Part shown: in pieces, positions 21,492 through 32,673 of the stretch
Layout of the letters: each line of letters begins with the position of its first letter
How positions within the stretch are numbered: position 1 is the first letter of the stretch
NCBI GenBank assembly: GCA_003263845.1
Contig: JYJN01000170.1
Coordinates: 41,376 to 105,375 of the forward strand
Length of the DNA: 64,000 nucleotides
Source of the DNA: Vibrio aestivus
GTDB taxonomy: Bacteria > Pseudomonadota > Gammaproteobacteria > Enterobacterales > Vibrionaceae
Direction of reading: 5' to 3'
Notes under the pieces: model-generated
Databases searched by the model: none
What the model saw: the letters and a program-made list of their open reading frames with translations, nothing else
Told to the model about the DNA's origin: nothing
Position numbers and translations under genes: made by a program

Positions 21492-21890
21492 TTATTGATG
21501 TTTAAATTTGATGATGTTGCGACGCTGCTTTTTATCAGGGCGGCGTTCAGGGCTTGGGTTGTGAGCATGCATCTTACGCTGCTCTGCGTTGTGCTCACGT
21601 TTAGCCAAGCTTTCGGGAGTTTCAGAGTAGAGTGTTTGAGCGACTGGCGCTCCACGGCGTTGATCAGAGATCTTCTCGATGACAACGGTCTTCTCTTCGT
21701 GCCCTTGTCTTAAGGTAATAATAGCACCGAGCTCGACGATTTTGCTGGGCTTGCTACGTTGGCCATTGTAATGGACTTTACCGCCATCGACCATATTACG
21801 AGCAATTGAGCGAGTTTTGTAAAAGCGGGCCGCCCAGAGCCATTTGTCGAGTCTTACGGCTTCTTTTTCAATTTCGTTGTTTGAACCCAT
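21492..21890 (-). CDS. hslR: Ribosome-associated heat shock protein Hsp15
   Basis: An S4-domain RNA-binding protein (VRLDKWLWAARFYKTRS) with a basic C-terminal tail (RRPDKKQRRNI). Hsp15 binds stalled 50S subunits carrying nascent chains. The length of 132 residues is typical. First gene of the hslR-hslO pair, divergent from gspC. Confidence 0.95.
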   Translation of the reverse strand: MGSNNEIEKEAVRLDKWLWAARFYKTRSIARNMVDGGKVHYNGQRSKPSKIVELGAIITLRQGHEEKTVVIEKISDQRRGAPVAQTLYSETPESLAKREHNAEQRKMHAHNPSPERRPDKKQRRNIIKFKHQ

Positions 21891-22091
21891 TATTTACAAA
21901 AAACCTTCAATATTTTGGTGCAGTTTCAATTATTGAAGGTAACAATGGTGTTGTGCTTCCATTTTTTCAAGGCACATGACAAATTATCGTTGGAATATAA
22001 TAGGCATTATTCCTTAGGGCTGTGCTATATTTTCCAACTTATTCAATCTAGTACCGCAAGCTATTGGAATTTTGAGGCATCAGAGGAAGAG

Positions 22092-23000
22092 ATGGAAATA
22101 GGGAAGGTGAATGCCTCGTCGTTTTTATCGGCGTTGCAACAAGGTAAATCAGAGCACATGCAACGACGATTAAGCGTTGCGATCGCGCTGGTCTTCTTGG
22201 TGCTTTCTGCGTGGTTGGCCGGGAAAATGGTTTGGCTATTCTCAAATGACGCACAAGTCGCACCATGGCAACCTACAACGTCCTCCAATACGGCTTCATC
22301 TGGCCCTGCCCTTACCGACATTGCAGAACTGCAACGCAGCTTTTTGTTTGGTGAATATACCAATAACCCTGAGCCTGTCGCGGCGCCTGTTGTCACCGAT
22401 GCGCCCAAAACTCGCCTTAACCTTATTCTTGTCGGTGCGGTAGCGAACTCAAATCCTGAACGCGGCTTAGCCGTTATTGCTAATCGTGGTCAGCAATCCA
22501 CTTATGGCGTGGGTGAAGTTATCGATGGTACGCGCGCAAGACTAAAAGCGGTTTTAATTGATCGCGTCATTATTGAAAACTCAGGTCGAGATGAAACACT
22601 CATGCTTGAGGGAATCGAATACAAACGCTTGGAACAGCCCTCTCAAGCGAGCGCACCTAAGCAAGATAACTCTGCTGTAAATAGTAACTCTGACTCGCAA
22701 CTCGAGAAAATAAAAGCCGAGATAACCGCAGAACCTCAGAAAATCTTCCAGTATGTAAGATTATCGCAAGTGAAAAGAGACGGTGATATTTTGGGCTACC
22801 GCGTAAGCCCAGGTCGTCAGCCGGAACTGTTTAATTCAGTCGGCTTGCAAAACGGCGACATCGCCATTCAATTAAATGGTCAGGACCTCACAGATCCTGA
22901 AGCCATGAGTAACATATTTAAATCCATTGCAGAGGTCAGCGAGCTCAACCTGACTGTAGAACGTAGTGGTCAGCAACACGATATCTATATCGAATTTTAG
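22092..23000 (+). CDS. gspC: Type II secretion protein GspC (EpsC)
   Basis: Inner-membrane coupling protein of the type II secretion system. It has a short cytoplasmic N-terminus, one transmembrane segment (LSVAIALVFLVLSAWLAG), a periplasmic HR domain (LNLILVGAVANSNPERGLAVI) that binds the secretin, and a C-terminal PDZ domain (YRVSPGRQPELFNSVGLQNG). The ATG at 22092 has AGAGGAAGAG directly upstream and gives 302 residues, the family length; the open frame runs back to 21915 but that part is not conserved. First gene of the operon. Confidence 0.93.
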   Translation: MEIGKVNASSFLSALQQGKSEHMQRRLSVAIALVFLVLSAWLAGKMVWLFSNDAQVAPWQPTTSSNTASSGPALTDIAELQRSFLFGEYTNNPEPVAAPVVTDAPKTRLNLILVGAVANSNPERGLAVIANRGQQSTYGVGEVIDGTRARLKAVLIDRVIIENSGRDETLMLEGIEYKRLEQPSQASAPKQDNSAVNSNSDSQLEKIKAEITAEPQKIFQYVRLSQVKRDGDILGYRVSPGRQPELFNSVGLQNGDIAIQLNGQDLTDPEAMSNIFKSIAEVSELNLTVERSGQQHDIYIEF

Positions 23001-23036
23001 TCCTCGTGCCCAAGAGCATGAGCGAAGGAGAAACAA

Positions 23037-25064
23037 GTGAAGCATTGGCTTAAAAAAAGTGCTTGGCTGTTGGCAGGGAGCCTATTGGTATCCCCGACGA
23101 TGGCGCAGACCGACAATTTCAGTGCCAGTTTTAAAGGCACCGACATTCAAGAATTCATCAATATCGTTGGTCGAAATTTAGAAAAAACCATCATTGTAGA
23201 TCCATCCGTTCGCGGTAAAGTCGACGTTCGTAACTATGACACCTTAAACGAAGACCAATACTACGGCTTCTTCTTAAGTGTACTTGAAGTATACGGCTAC
23301 GCTGTGGTTGAAATGGATAATGGCATTCTTAAAGTCATTAAGTCCAAAGATGCTAAAACGGCAGCTGTGCCTGTTTTAGGCAATGACGACCCAGCTTTCG
23401 GCGATCAGGTGATTACTCGCGTGGTGGCAGTACGTAATGTGTCTGTTCGTGAGCTCTCTCCTTTATTACGTCAACTTACCGATAATGCTGGCGCAGGTAA
23501 CGTGGTCCACTACGACCCTTCGAATATCATTTTGATCACTGGCCGCGCAGCTACCGTAAACAAATTGGCGGATATTATTCGTCGTGTCGACCAAGCGGGT
23601 GACAAAGAAATTGAAGTGGTAGAGCTTGCCAATGCCTCTGCCGCGGAAATGGTGCGTATTGTTGAAGCGCTAAACAAAACCACAGACGCAAAAAACACGC
23701 CTGCCTATTTGCAGCCAAAGTTGGTTGCCGATGACCGCACTAACTCCATTCTGATTTCTGGCGACCCTCAAGTTCGTGAACGTCTACGTCGCCTAATTCA
23801 ACAGCTTGATGTTGAAATGGCAACTCGTGGGAACAACCAAGTGGTTTATTTGCGTTACGCTAAAGCCGATGAGCTGGTGGACGTTTTAAAAGGTGTTTCC
23901 GACAACTTACAGGCTGAAAAACAGGGTGGTACACAGGGCGCAAGTAGTAATCGTGGTGAAGTGGTTATTGCAGCGCATACAGGAACGAACGCACTGGTTC
24001 TCACGGCGCCGCCAGATATTATGAATGCTCTGACCGATGTGATTGCTCAGCTAGACATTCGCCGTGCTCAAGTACTGATTGAAGCTTTGATTGTTGAAAT
24101 GGCAGAAGGCGACGGCATCAACCTTGGCGTTCAGTGGGGTAACCTTGAAACGGGTGCGATGATTCAGTACAGCAATACGGGTGCATCAGTTGGCCAAGTG
24201 ATGGTTGGCCTGGAAGAGGCGAAAGACACGACCAAGACGACAGCCGTGTACGATTCAGACGGCAACTTCCTGCGTAACGAAACCACTACCGAAGAAGGCA
24301 GCTATGATACCTTGGCAGCAGCTCTAGGTGGGGTGAACGGAGCGGCTGTGAGTGTGATGATGGGTGATTGGACGGCGCTGATTAGTGCAGTTGCTTCCGA
24401 CTCAACCTCGAACATTCTGTCTTCTCCAAGTATTACCGTGATGGACAATGGCGAAGCCTCGTTTATCGTTGGTGAAGAAGTTCCAGTTCTGACTGGTTCA
24501 ACCGCCGGTTCCAGTAATGACAACCCTTTCCAAACCGTAGACCGTAAAGAAGTCGGCATTAAGCTGAAAGTGACGCCGCAAATTAACGAAGGTAACTCGG
24601 TTCAATTAGATATCGAACAAGAAGTCTCGAACGTACTCGGTGCAAATGGTGCGGTTGACGTTCGTTTTGCTAAACGACAGCTTAATACTTCAGTGATGGT
24701 TGAAGATGGCCAAATGATTGTACTGGGTGGTTTGATTGATGAGCGCGCACTTGAAAGTGAATCTAAAGTACCATTGCTTGGTGACATTCCTTATTTAGGT
24801 CAGTTGTTTAGATCAACCAGCTCTCAGGTTGAGAAAAAGAACCTGATGGTATTCATCAAGCCAACCATCATTCGCGATGGTATGACTGCGGATGGCATTA
24901 CTCAGCGTAAGTACAACTTTATCCGTGCTGAACAGCTTTTCAATGCCGATAAAGGCATGCGATTGATGGATGATGCGAATATTCCAGTTTTGCCAGAATA
25001 TGGCAAAGAGATCACTCATCCTGCGGAGATCCAAGCCTTCATTGATCAGATGGAAGCTAAGTAA
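23037..25064 (+). CDS. gspD: Type II secretion secretin GspD (EpsD)
   Basis: Outer-membrane secretin forming the exit pore. A GTG start follows AAGGAG. The signal peptide ends at SPTMAQ. N0-N3 ring domains occupy about residues 25-330, and the secretin core has [15 protein letters not shown] and [14 protein letters not shown]. At 675 residues it has the Vibrio-type length. The gene is intact despite its size. It ends overlapping gspE in a TAATG-type junction. Confidence 0.96.
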   Translation: MKHWLKKSAWLLAGSLLVSPTMAQTDNFSASFKGTDIQEFINIVGRNLEKTIIVDPSVRGKVDVRNYDTLNEDQYYGFFLSVLEVYGYAVVEMDNGILKVIKSKDAKTAAVPVLGNDDPAFGDQVITRVVAVRNVSVRELSPLLRQLTDNAGAGNVVHYDPSNIILITGRAATVNKLADIIRRVDQAGDKEIEVVELANASAAEMVRIVEALNKTTDAKNTPAYLQPKLVADDRTNSILISGDPQVRERLRRLIQQLDVEMATRGNNQVVYLRYAKADELVDVLKGVSDNLQAEKQGGTQGASSNRGEVVIAAHTGTNALVLTAPPDIMNALTDVIAQLDIRRAQVLIEALIVEMAEGDGINLGVQWGNLETGAMIQYSNTGASVGQVMVGLEEAKDTTKTTAVYDSDGNFLRNETTTEEGSYDTLAAALGGVNGAAVSVMMGDWTALISAVASDSTSNILSSPSITVMDNGEASFIVGEEVPVLTGSTAGSSNDNPFQTVDRKEVGIKLKVTPQINEGNSVQLDIEQEVSNVLGANGAVDVRFAKRQLNTSVMVEDGQMIVLGGLIDERALESESKVPLLGDIPYLGQLFRSTSSQVEKKNLMVFIKPTIIRDGMTADGITQRKYNFIRAEQLFNADKGMRLMDDANIPVLPEYGKEITHPAEIQAFIDQMEAK

Positions 25065-26569
25065 TGAGCGAAGTTGTCACCGAAGCCGCTACCGAAGTTA
25101 TGATTCGTCGACTGCCATTTAGTTTTGCTAATCGCTACAAGTTGGTGATGGAGCATGCTGAAGGCCAAAGCGTGCTCTACTATGTTGAGCCGCTTCAAAT
25201 GGAAGCGATAGTAGAAGTTAAACGTGTGGTTCAGACTGATTTTGCTTTGGTGGCACTGAGTGAGCAAGAGTTTGAAGTTAAGTTGACTCAAAGTTATCAA
25301 CGTGATTCGTCAGAAGCGCGCCAGTTGATGGAAGATATTGGGGCAGATAGCGATGATTTCTTCTCATTAGCAGAAGAGCTGCCGCAAGATGAAGATCTAC
25401 TCGAATCTGAAGACGATGCACCTATCATCAAACTTATCAATGCGATGCTGGGTGAAGCGATTAAGGAGGGTGCGTCGGATATCCATATCGAAACCTTCGA
25501 AAAATCGCTCTCTATTCGCTTTAGGATCGATGGTGTATTACGTGATGTACTTGCCCCGAGCCGCAAACTTGCACCGCTACTAGTATCGCGTGTTAAGGTC
25601 ATGGCTAAACTTGATATCGCAGAGAAGCGTGTTCCTCAAGATGGTCGTATTTCATTGCGGATTGGCGGACGTGCCGTTGATGTTCGTGTATCCACTATGC
25701 CTTCATCGCATGGTGAGCGAGTCGTAATGCGTCTTCTTGATAAAAACGCTACGCGTCTTGACCTGCATAGCTTAGGGATGACAGAGAGTAATCATCAAAG
25801 TTTCCAATCCATGATCCAAAGGCCACACGGTATTATCTTGGTAACGGGACCGACAGGTTCTGGTAAATCGACCACTTTGTATGCCGGCTTGAGCGAAATT
25901 AACAGCAACGAACGCAACATCTTGACTGTTGAAGACCCGATTGAATTTGATATCGATGGCATTGGCCAGACTCAGGTCAATCCAAAAGTGGATATGACTT
26001 TTGCGCGTGGTCTGCGTGCCATTTTACGTCAAGATCCAGACGTGGTGATGGTCGGTGAGATTCGCGACTTGGAAACAGCGCAGATTGGTGTTCAAGCCTC
26101 CTTAACAGGTCACTTGGTGATGTCAACACTGCATACCAATACTGCGGTGGGTGCGATTACGCGCTTGCGTGATATGGGTATCGAACCTTTCCTTATCTCT
26201 TCCTCTCTACTTGGGGTCTTAGCACAGCGATTAGTGCGCACATTATGTAGTGATTGTAAGCAGAGTTACCACGCGGATAATGAACAAAAACGCTGGTTTG
26301 GTGTCGATAGTGATGAAGATCTTACGCTGTATAAAGCGGTAGGTTGCGAAAAGTGTAATCACAAAGGTTATCGAGGGCGTACTGGCATACATGAGCTATT
26401 GCTAGTGGATGATAAGGTTCAGGAGCTGATTCATAGCGAAGCGGGCGAGCAAGCAATTGAGAAATGCATCCGAGCTAACACGCCAAGTATTCGCGCTGAT
26501 GGTTTACATAAAGTTCGCCAAGGAATTACCTCACTTGAAGAGGTGATGCGAGTGACTAAGGAAACCTAA
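25064..26569 (+). CDS. gspE: Type II secretion ATPase GspE (EpsE)
   Basis: Cytoplasmic hexameric ATPase that drives pseudopilus assembly. It has the N1/N2 domains, Walker [11 protein letters not shown] near residue 262, the Asp box VEDPIEF, Walker [13 protein letters not shown] and a tetracysteine zinc site (CSDC ... CEKC). 501 residues. ATG overlaps the gspD stop and its stop overlaps the gspF ATG, indicating tight translational coupling. Confidence 0.97.
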   Translation: MSEVVTEAATEVMIRRLPFSFANRYKLVMEHAEGQSVLYYVEPLQMEAIVEVKRVVQTDFALVALSEQEFEVKLTQSYQRDSSEARQLMEDIGADSDDFFSLAEELPQDEDLLESEDDAPIIKLINAMLGEAIKEGASDIHIETFEKSLSIRFRIDGVLRDVLAPSRKLAPLLVSRVKVMAKLDIAEKRVPQDGRISLRIGGRAVDVRVSTMPSSHGERVVMRLLDKNATRLDLHSLGMTESNHQSFQSMIQRPHGIILVTGPTGSGKSTTLYAGLSEINSNERNILTVEDPIEFDIDGIGQTQVNPKVDMTFARGLRAILRQDPDVVMVGEIRDLETAQIGVQASLTGHLVMSTLHTNTAVGAITRLRDMGIEPFLISSSLLGVLAQRLVRTLCSDCKQSYHADNEQKRWFGVDSDEDLTLYKAVGCEKCNHKGYRGRTGIHELLLVDDKVQELIHSEAGEQAIEKCIRANTPSIRADGLHKVRQGITSLEEVMRVTKET

Positions 26570-27795
26570 TGGCGGCATTTGAATACAAAGCGCTAGATGC
26601 AAAGGGTAAACGTAAGAAAGGCGTTATTGAAGGTGATAACGCGCGTCAGGTACGAGCCAGGCTAAAAGAGCAAGGGTTAGTACCAATCGAAGTGATTGAA
26701 ACGAAAGCGAAGGCCGCTAAAGCGAGCAGCAATAAAGGAGCGGTTAGCTTTAAACGCGGTATTAGCACTCCAGATTTAGCATTAATCACTCGTCAGCTAT
26801 CAACGCTCGTTCAATCGGGCATGCCCCTTGAAGAGTGTTTGAAAGCCGTTTCCGAGCAGTCCGAGAAACCTCGTATACGTACCATGTTGGCGGCTGTGCG
26901 CTCTAAGGTGACCGAAGGGTATACGTTGGCTGACAGCTTGGCCGATTATCCGCACATCTTTGATGAGCTATTTCGTTCTATGGTGGCAGCGGGTGAAAAA
27001 TCCGGTCACTTGGATTCGGTATTGGAGCGTTTAGCGGACTACGCAGAAAATCGTCAAAAAATGCGTTCAAAACTTCAACAGGCGATGATCTATCCGGTGG
27101 TTCTAGTGGTCTTTGCAGTTGGTATTGTGGCGTTTTTGCTTGCAGCGGTTGGTACCAAAAATTATCGATCAATTTGTACAGATGGGGCAGGGGTTACCGC
27201 GCTCAACTCAAATTTTGCTCGATTCGAGTGATTTTGTGCAAGAGTGGGGTGTCGCTCTGGTGATCGGCACCTTGGTTCTGATCAGTTTCTGCCGCTGGCT
27301 TCTGAGTAAAGAAGCGATTCGGTTGAGTTGGGACCAAAAAGTACTGGCGATGCCCATCATCGGCAAAATTACCAAGGGGCTGAACACGGCACGTTTCGCA
27401 CGAACTCTATCGATTTGTACCTCAAGCGCCATTCCTATCCTTGAGGGGATGAAAGTGGCGGTGGATGTGATGACCAATCAATACGCCAAAAAACAGGTGC
27501 TATTGGCGGTTGATGGTGTTCGCGAAGGGGCAAGCTTGCGCAAAGCGCTAGAGCAGACGCGCCTCTTCCCCCAATGATGTTGCACATGATTGCCAGTGGT
27601 GAGCAAAGTGGCGAGCTTGAAAGCATGCTAAACCGCGCCGCTGATAACCAAGATTCCAGTTTTGAATCGACCGTCAATATTGCGTTAGGTATCTTCACAC
27701 CAGCTCTCATCGCATTGATGGCAGGCCTTGTGCTGTTTATTGTAATGGCGACCTTAATGCCAATTTTGGAAATGAATAATTTGATGAGTGGCTAG
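26569..27795 (+). CDS. gspF: Type II secretion inner-membrane protein GspF (two frameshifts)
   Basis: Polytopic inner-membrane platform protein with two T2SSF domains (first [20 protein letters not shown], second [19 protein letters not shown]). Three open pieces form one gene of about 406 residues. Near 27150 an extra G interrupts [11 protein letters not shown]. At 27568-27572 a C5 run should be C6, which restores [16 protein letters not shown]. The reading then continues to [16 protein letters not shown]. Both defects are one-base indels, probably errors. Confidence 0.93.
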
Positions 27796-27834
27796 TTTAT
27801 GTAGGCTACTTCTCTTTTAAACGTCGGAGACACA

Positions 27835-28279
27835 ATGAAAAATAGAATGAAGAAACAGTCAGGTTTCACTTTGTTAGAAGTCATGGTTGTGGTTGTAATT
27901 TTAGGTATTTTAGCGAGTTTCGTTGTGCCTAACCTGCTAGGTAACAAAGAAAAAAGCGGATCAACAAAAGGCGATTACCGATATTGTTGCGCTAGAGAAT
28001 GCGTTGGATATGTATCGCTTAGATAACAGTGTTTACCCAACAACGGATCAGGGTTTGGATGCTTTGGTGACAAAACCATCTAGCCCAGAACCTCGTAACT
28101 ACCGCGATGGTGGTTACATTCGTCGCCTTCCAAACGACCCTTGGGGCAATGAATATCAATACCTAAGCCCGGGTGATAATGGAACTATCGACATCTTCAC
28201 GCTAGGTGCGGACGGTCAAGAAGGTGGTGAAGGGCCGAATGCAGATATCGGCAACTGGAACATGCAAGACTTCCAGTAA
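27835..28279 (+). CDS. gspG: Major pseudopilin GspG (frameshift)
   Basis: Main pseudopilin. The prepilin cleavage site is SG/FTLLEVMVVVVILGILAS, processed by the prepilin peptidase. The frame breaks at 27950-27955 (A6 should be A5), after which NKEKADQQKAITDIVALENAL leads into LDMYRLDNSVYPTTDQGLDAL and the calcium-site region near the C-terminus. Restored length is about 147 residues, normal for the family. Confidence 0.94.
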
Positions 28280-28334
28280 TCGAACGAATAGGCGACGAAA
28301 GTCGCCTATTTTCAAGGTGGCAAACTCAATCAAT

Positions 28335-28916
28335 ATGCTTAGAGCGAAAGGCTTTACACTCCTAGAGATAATGTTAGTGCTGGTACTGGTTTCAGTCAGT
28401 GCTGTTGCTGTGATCGCTACGCTCCCTACCAGTGAATCTGATCAAGCCAAGTCTTACGCTCAAGCTTTGTTTCAGCGCAGCCAATTTTTGAACGATGAAG
28501 CACTATTAAGCGGCGTCGATTATGGTATCCGTATTGATGAAAGGCAGAATCGCTATCAGCTTTTAACCTTCGATGGTCAAGATTGGCAGCCAATCGATGT
28601 TCAGTCGATTCCAACTCTAACAGAGCTTTCCAGTGATGTAGCCATTCAGCTTAACCTTGGCGGTGGTGTGTGGGGTAATGATGATCGCCTGTTTAATCCA
28701 GGGAGTTTGTTTGAAGAATCGCGTTTCGCAGACCTTGAAGAGCCAGAAAAAGTGAAACCACCTCAGCTGTTTATCGTATCAAGTGGCGAGTTGACCCCAG
28801 CGACCATCACCATTTTTCCGGCCAATGGCGATGCCGGAAAAGATGGCTGGCGAGTTGAGTTAAAAGACAACGGTACTATCCATTTGTCGGCTCCGGGAGA
28901 AAGCGATGACGCGTAG
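28335..28916 (+). CDS. gspH: Minor pseudopilin GspH
   Basis: Prepilin-type N-terminus AKG/FTLLEIMLVLVLVSVSA followed by a beta-rich globular domain and the acidic tail APGESDDA. The ATG at 28335 puts the signal at the correct distance; an in-frame GTG at 28317 is an alternative, and the frame is open back to 28206. It overlaps gspI by 11 nt. 193 residues. Confidence 0.92.
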   Translation: MLRAKGFTLLEIMLVLVLVSVSAVAVIATLPTSESDQAKSYAQALFQRSQFLNDEALLSGVDYGIRIDERQNRYQLLTFDGQDWQPIDVQSIPTLTELSSDVAIQLNLGGGVWGNDDRLFNPGSLFEESRFADLEEPEKVKPPQLFIVSSGELTPATITIFPANGDAGKDGWRVELKDNGTIHLSAPGESDDA

Positions 28917-29262
28917 TCAGCGAGGAATGACGTTACTCGAAGTGTTGGTCGCTTTAGCAATTTTCGCCACGGCGGCGATTGCGGTTATTCGCTCCGTTTC
29001 GCAACATATTAATACCATTAGCTATCTTGAAGAAAAAACCTTTGCAGCCATGGTGGTGGATAACCAAATGGCGAAAGTGATGTTAGAACCAGAGAAACTG
29101 CGCCAAGTCTCGGGTACTGAGGAGCTGGCTGGCCGAACATGGCACTGGAAGGTCGAGCCGATTCAGACCTCTGATAATCTTCTGAAAGCGTTCGATGTAA
29201 GCGTAGCAGTGGAGAAGAATGCCTCTCCAGTGATGACGGTAAGAAGCTATGTTTCTAACTAA
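28906..29262 (+). CDS. gspI: Minor pseudopilin GspI
   Basis: A 118-residue minor pseudopilin with cleavage site [19 protein letters not shown]. GspI starts the tip complex with GspJ and GspK. It overlaps both neighbours by a few bases (gspH 11 nt, gspJ 14 nt). Intact. Confidence 0.93.
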   Translation: MTRSQRGMTLLEVLVALAIFATAAIAVIRSVSQHINTISYLEEKTFAAMVVDNQMAKVMLEPEKLRQVSGTEELAGRTWHWKVEPIQTSDNLLKAFDVSVAVEKNASPVMTVRSYVSN

Positions 29263-29955
29263 GTTGCCAATTAAGCCATCTATCAAGTCTCCTAAGCGTC
29301 GAACAATTCAACTACGAAGCGCACGACGTTTGGCGGGTTTTACCTTAATCGAGGTACTGGTCTCGATTGCCATTTTCGCCAGCTTGAGTGTTGGGGCGTA
29401 CCAAGTGCTTTCTCAAGTATACGAAAGTAATGAGCTTTCTCAGGTGCGCTCTGAAAGATTGAAAGAGCTGCAACGCAGTCTAGTGGTAATGGATAACGAT
29501 TTTCGCCAAATGGCTAATCGCCAGTTCCGAACGCAAGGGGAAGAGCCTGACAGACGTTTGGTGCAATGGGGTGATTACCTGCTTGAATCCGATACTCGCG
29601 GTATCGTGTTTGCACGGACGGGCTGGAATAACCCTCAGCAGCAGTTTCCGCGTGGTGAAGTGACGAAAGTAGGCTACCGACTAAAGGAAGGAACATTAGA
29701 GCGAATCTGGTGGCGCTATCCTGATACCCCGAGCGGCCAAGAGGGCGTGATTACCCCTGTGCTTAGTCAGGTGGAAGCGTTTGATATGCAATTTTTCGAT
29801 GGCGAAAGGTGGATCAAGGACTGGGACAGAGAGCTGCAATTGCCAAAAGCGGTCTCAATGAAGCTTACTTTAGAAGACTACGGTGATATTGAACGAGTTT
29901 ATCTAGTGGCCGCCAGCCATTTACGATTTCGTCGGGAGGGGATGATGAAGGCTAA
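29249..29955 (+). CDS. gspJ: Minor pseudopilin GspJ (frameshift at the 3' end)
   Basis: Prepilin signal [19 protein letters not shown] lies about 29 residues in from the ATG at 29249; the long leader suggests a later start is possible. The globular domain follows to VYLVAASH. There a T is missing near 29921 (T3 should be T4). Restoring it gives [11 protein letters not shown] and a stop at 29953-29955. As it stands, the frame runs on into gspK without a stop and mimics a GspJ-GspK fusion of 415 residues. Confidence 0.88.
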
Positions 29956-29962
29956 GGCTATC

Positions 29963-30990
29963 ATGAACTCTCAACGTCACAATCCTGCTCGCCAGAAAGG
30001 TGTGGCCTTGATTGTGATTCTGATGATTCTGGCGATCATGACGACGATTGCAGCGACGATGTCTGAGCGATTGTTCACCCAGTTTCAACGCGCGACCAAC
30101 CAAATCAATTATCAACAAGCATACTGGTACAGTATGGGGGTGGAAGCGCTTGCTCAAGTTGGTATCGAGCAGAGTTTTGAAGATAGCGATACTATTAATC
30201 TCAATCAGCCTTGGGCGATAGAAGAGCAAATTTACCCACTTGATTATGGCGAAGTGGTGGGTCGTATTTATGATCGCCAGGCGTGTTTCAATCTGAATGT
30301 GCTTGGTTCTGTGCAGGTGGAAGCGGGTGGATCGAGTCGGCCTTATTTAGTGCAGTATTGGCAACGCTTGTTAGAGGCGCTTGAAGTAGAAAGCTACCAA
30401 GCCGAAGTGATTGCGGATTCCACGTGGGAGTTCATCGACAGTAATACCACCATCCAATCTCTCGCGGGGTGGAAGACAGTCAGTATGAAGCGATGACACC
30501 ACCTTATGTCACGGCCAATAGTTGGTTGGCAGACAGCAGTGAACTGAGGGCGATTTATCAAGTTTCGGCGGAAGTCATGGAACTAGTTGAGCCTTATGTC
30601 TGCGCGCTACCTGTCGATGATTGGCGTATGAACATCAACACCATTAGTGAAGAACATCCAGAATTGTTAACTGCATTGTTTCATCCTCACCTAAGTGAGA
30701 ATGATGCCCAAAGTGTGTTGAGCAGCCGTCCATTTGATGGCTGGAGCAATGTAGAGGATTTCCTCGCTGAAGCGGAAATTGCGAAAGTGGAAGCCACCGT
30801 TCGCGACGAAGCTCGAAAATATTTAACTGTAGATAGCGCCTATTTCGAAATGGATGCGCAAGTATTAGTAGAAAACTCTAGAATGAGAGTTCGCAGCCTG
30901 CTATTTAGTGATAATCGAGAAACTGCGACCGTTGTAAGGCGTCGCTTTGGAGGGATCAGTGGGCGAGTTTCTGACCGTTCGACTGACTAG
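29963..30990 (+). CDS. gspK: Minor pseudopilin GspK (frameshift)
   Basis: The large tip pseudopilin. The N-terminal signal [21 protein letters not shown] follows the ATG at 29963, which has AAGG upstream. The helical alpha-domain is inserted in a pilin fold and Asp-rich calcium sites are expected. The frame breaks near 30465-30469 (G4 should be G5), after which [13 protein letters not shown] continues to [12 protein letters not shown]. It overlaps gspL by 32 nt. Confidence 0.9.
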
Positions 30991-32173
30991 TCAAAAAGAC
31001 CACACCATTCCATGGTTAGTATGGTCAACCAAACAGAATGAAGTGATTGCCAGTGGCGAAGTAAGTGGCTGGGATCAATTGAGCGAGCTTGCTTCTTATG
31101 CACAGCAGCGTCAGGTATTGGCCTTGGTTTCGGCCAGTGATGTGGTATTGACTCAAGCAGAAATCCCACCTGGTGCGGAACGTCAGCTAGATTCTATGCT
31201 GCCGTATTTGCTCGAAGATGATATTGCGCAAGATGTTGATGACATCCACTTCTCCATTTTAAGCAAGAAAGATAAACAGGTTAGTGTATGTGGTGTCGAC
31301 AGCGCGCTTTTAACTCAATGGTTGGAAGTCTGCAAAGCTGCTGGGTTAGACGTTAAAAAAGTCCTTCCAGATGTGTTACTTCTGCCGCAAGAGGGTTCGG
31401 CACTCAGCGCCGTGAAGTTGACCGACGACTGGCTAATTCGCAAAGGCGAGTGGAGTGGTATCTGTGTTAAGGAAGCTTGGCTACCTGCGGTTGCACAATC
31501 GGAATGGGTGAAAGAGGAAGGCGACTTTCTTGATTTGCATGCATACAGCCCTTTGCCAGAGCTCGCATTGAGCGAGAGTCAACAATGGCAGCAAGCAGAG
31601 CCTATGTTGGTGATGCAAATGCTGACCGAAGGTGCGATAGCCAGCAAGATCAACCTGCTGTCGGGCAGCTTTAAAGCCAAATCTTCATGGGCTAAACACT
31701 GGAAATTGTGGCAAAAGGCAGCGATAGCCGCGGGCGTTTTCGTCGCGATCTCCGCAGCTTACAATGTGATGCAAACTTCTCAGTTGGAGAAACAAGCTCA
31801 AGCTTATCGCGCTGAGAGCGAACGTATATTCCGCCAAGCCTTGCCGGGTAAAACACGTATTCCAACAGTCAGTTACCTGAAACGAGAGATGGAAACTGAA
31901 GCGAATCTTTTATCAGGAGCCGATCCGGTGAGTCCGTATTGGATTGGCTAGGAAAACTGCCAAGCAGTTTGAAAGGCATAGCAGACATGCAGATACAGAA
32001 CATTCGCTTTGATGCACCAAGAGGTGAAGTGCGTGTTCAAGCACAGAGTAAAGATTTCCAAAGCTTCGAAAAAAGCGCGTGCTCAGCTAGAAGCCCAGTT
32101 TGAAGTAGAGCAAGGGCAACTGAATCGCTCTGGTGAAGTGGTTAATGGCAGCTTTGTGCTGAAAAAGAAGTGA
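30959..32173 (+). CDS. gspL: Type II secretion protein GspL (two frameshifts)
   Basis: Bitopic inner-membrane protein that binds GspE through its actin-like cytoplasmic domain. The GTG at 30959 gives VGEFLTVRL, matching the usual MSEFLTVRL start. The transmembrane segment is at KAAIAAGVFVAISAAYNVM and a conserved LPGKTRIPTVSYLKREM follows. Breaks: near 31929 (a T is missing; then SVLDWLGKLPSSLKG) and near 32070-32076 (A6 should be A5; then EKARAQLEAQFEVEQGQ). The tail ends in NGSFVLKKK at 32173. Confidence 0.9.
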
Positions 32174-32181
32174 GGTGAAGA

Positions 32182-32673
32182 ATGGATAATGTAATCGCAC
32201 CTTTGAAGCAGTGGTGGTCTTCTATCACGCAGCGTGAACAACAGCTTGTACTTGTTTGTAGTGTGCTAGTTATAGTTGGTGGTATTTATTGGGGCATGGT
32301 TCAGCCTCTGGCGCAACGAAGCGAACAGGCACAGCAGCGTATTCAATCAGAGCAGCAGCTTTTGACATGGGTACAAAACAAAGCAAACGAGATCATTACC
32401 TTGCGAGGAAATGGTGGCGCGATTAGCACCAGTCAGCCATTAAACCAGACTATTTCCTCTTCCGCCCGCCGCTACAATGTTGATTTGATTCGTGTTCAGC
32501 CTCGTGGTGAGATGATCCAAGTTTGGATTCAACCTATGGATTTTAATCGCTTTGTTGATTGGTTAGCTTACTTGCAAGATCAGCAAGGGGTGAGTGTCGA
32601 GTTTATGGATATTGACCGAGGTGAGCGAAGTGGGGTTGTTGAAGTGAAACGACTGCAGTTTAAGCGAGGTTAG
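32182..32673 (+). CDS. gspM: Type II secretion protein GspM
   Basis: A 163-residue bitopic inner-membrane protein partnering GspL. Its transmembrane segment spans VLVCSVLVIVGGIYWGMV, then a ferredoxin-like periplasmic domain. Intact. The ATG is preceded by GAGGTGAAGA. Its stop overlaps the GTG start of gspN. Confidence 0.93.
   Translation: MDNVIAPLKQWWSSITQREQQLVLVCSVLVIVGGIYWGMVQPLAQRSEQAQQRIQSEQQLLTWVQNKANEIITLRGNGGAISTSQPLNQTISSSARRYNVDLIRVQPRGEMIQVWIQPMDFNRFVDWLAYLQDQQGVSVEFMDIDRGERSGVVEVKRLQFKRG

Noticed and set aside
30947..30958. gspL start at the beginning of the open frame (MEGS...)
   Set aside because: The GTG at 30959 gives the conserved xxEFLTVRL N-terminus; the four extra residues lie inside the gspK coding end and are not conserved.
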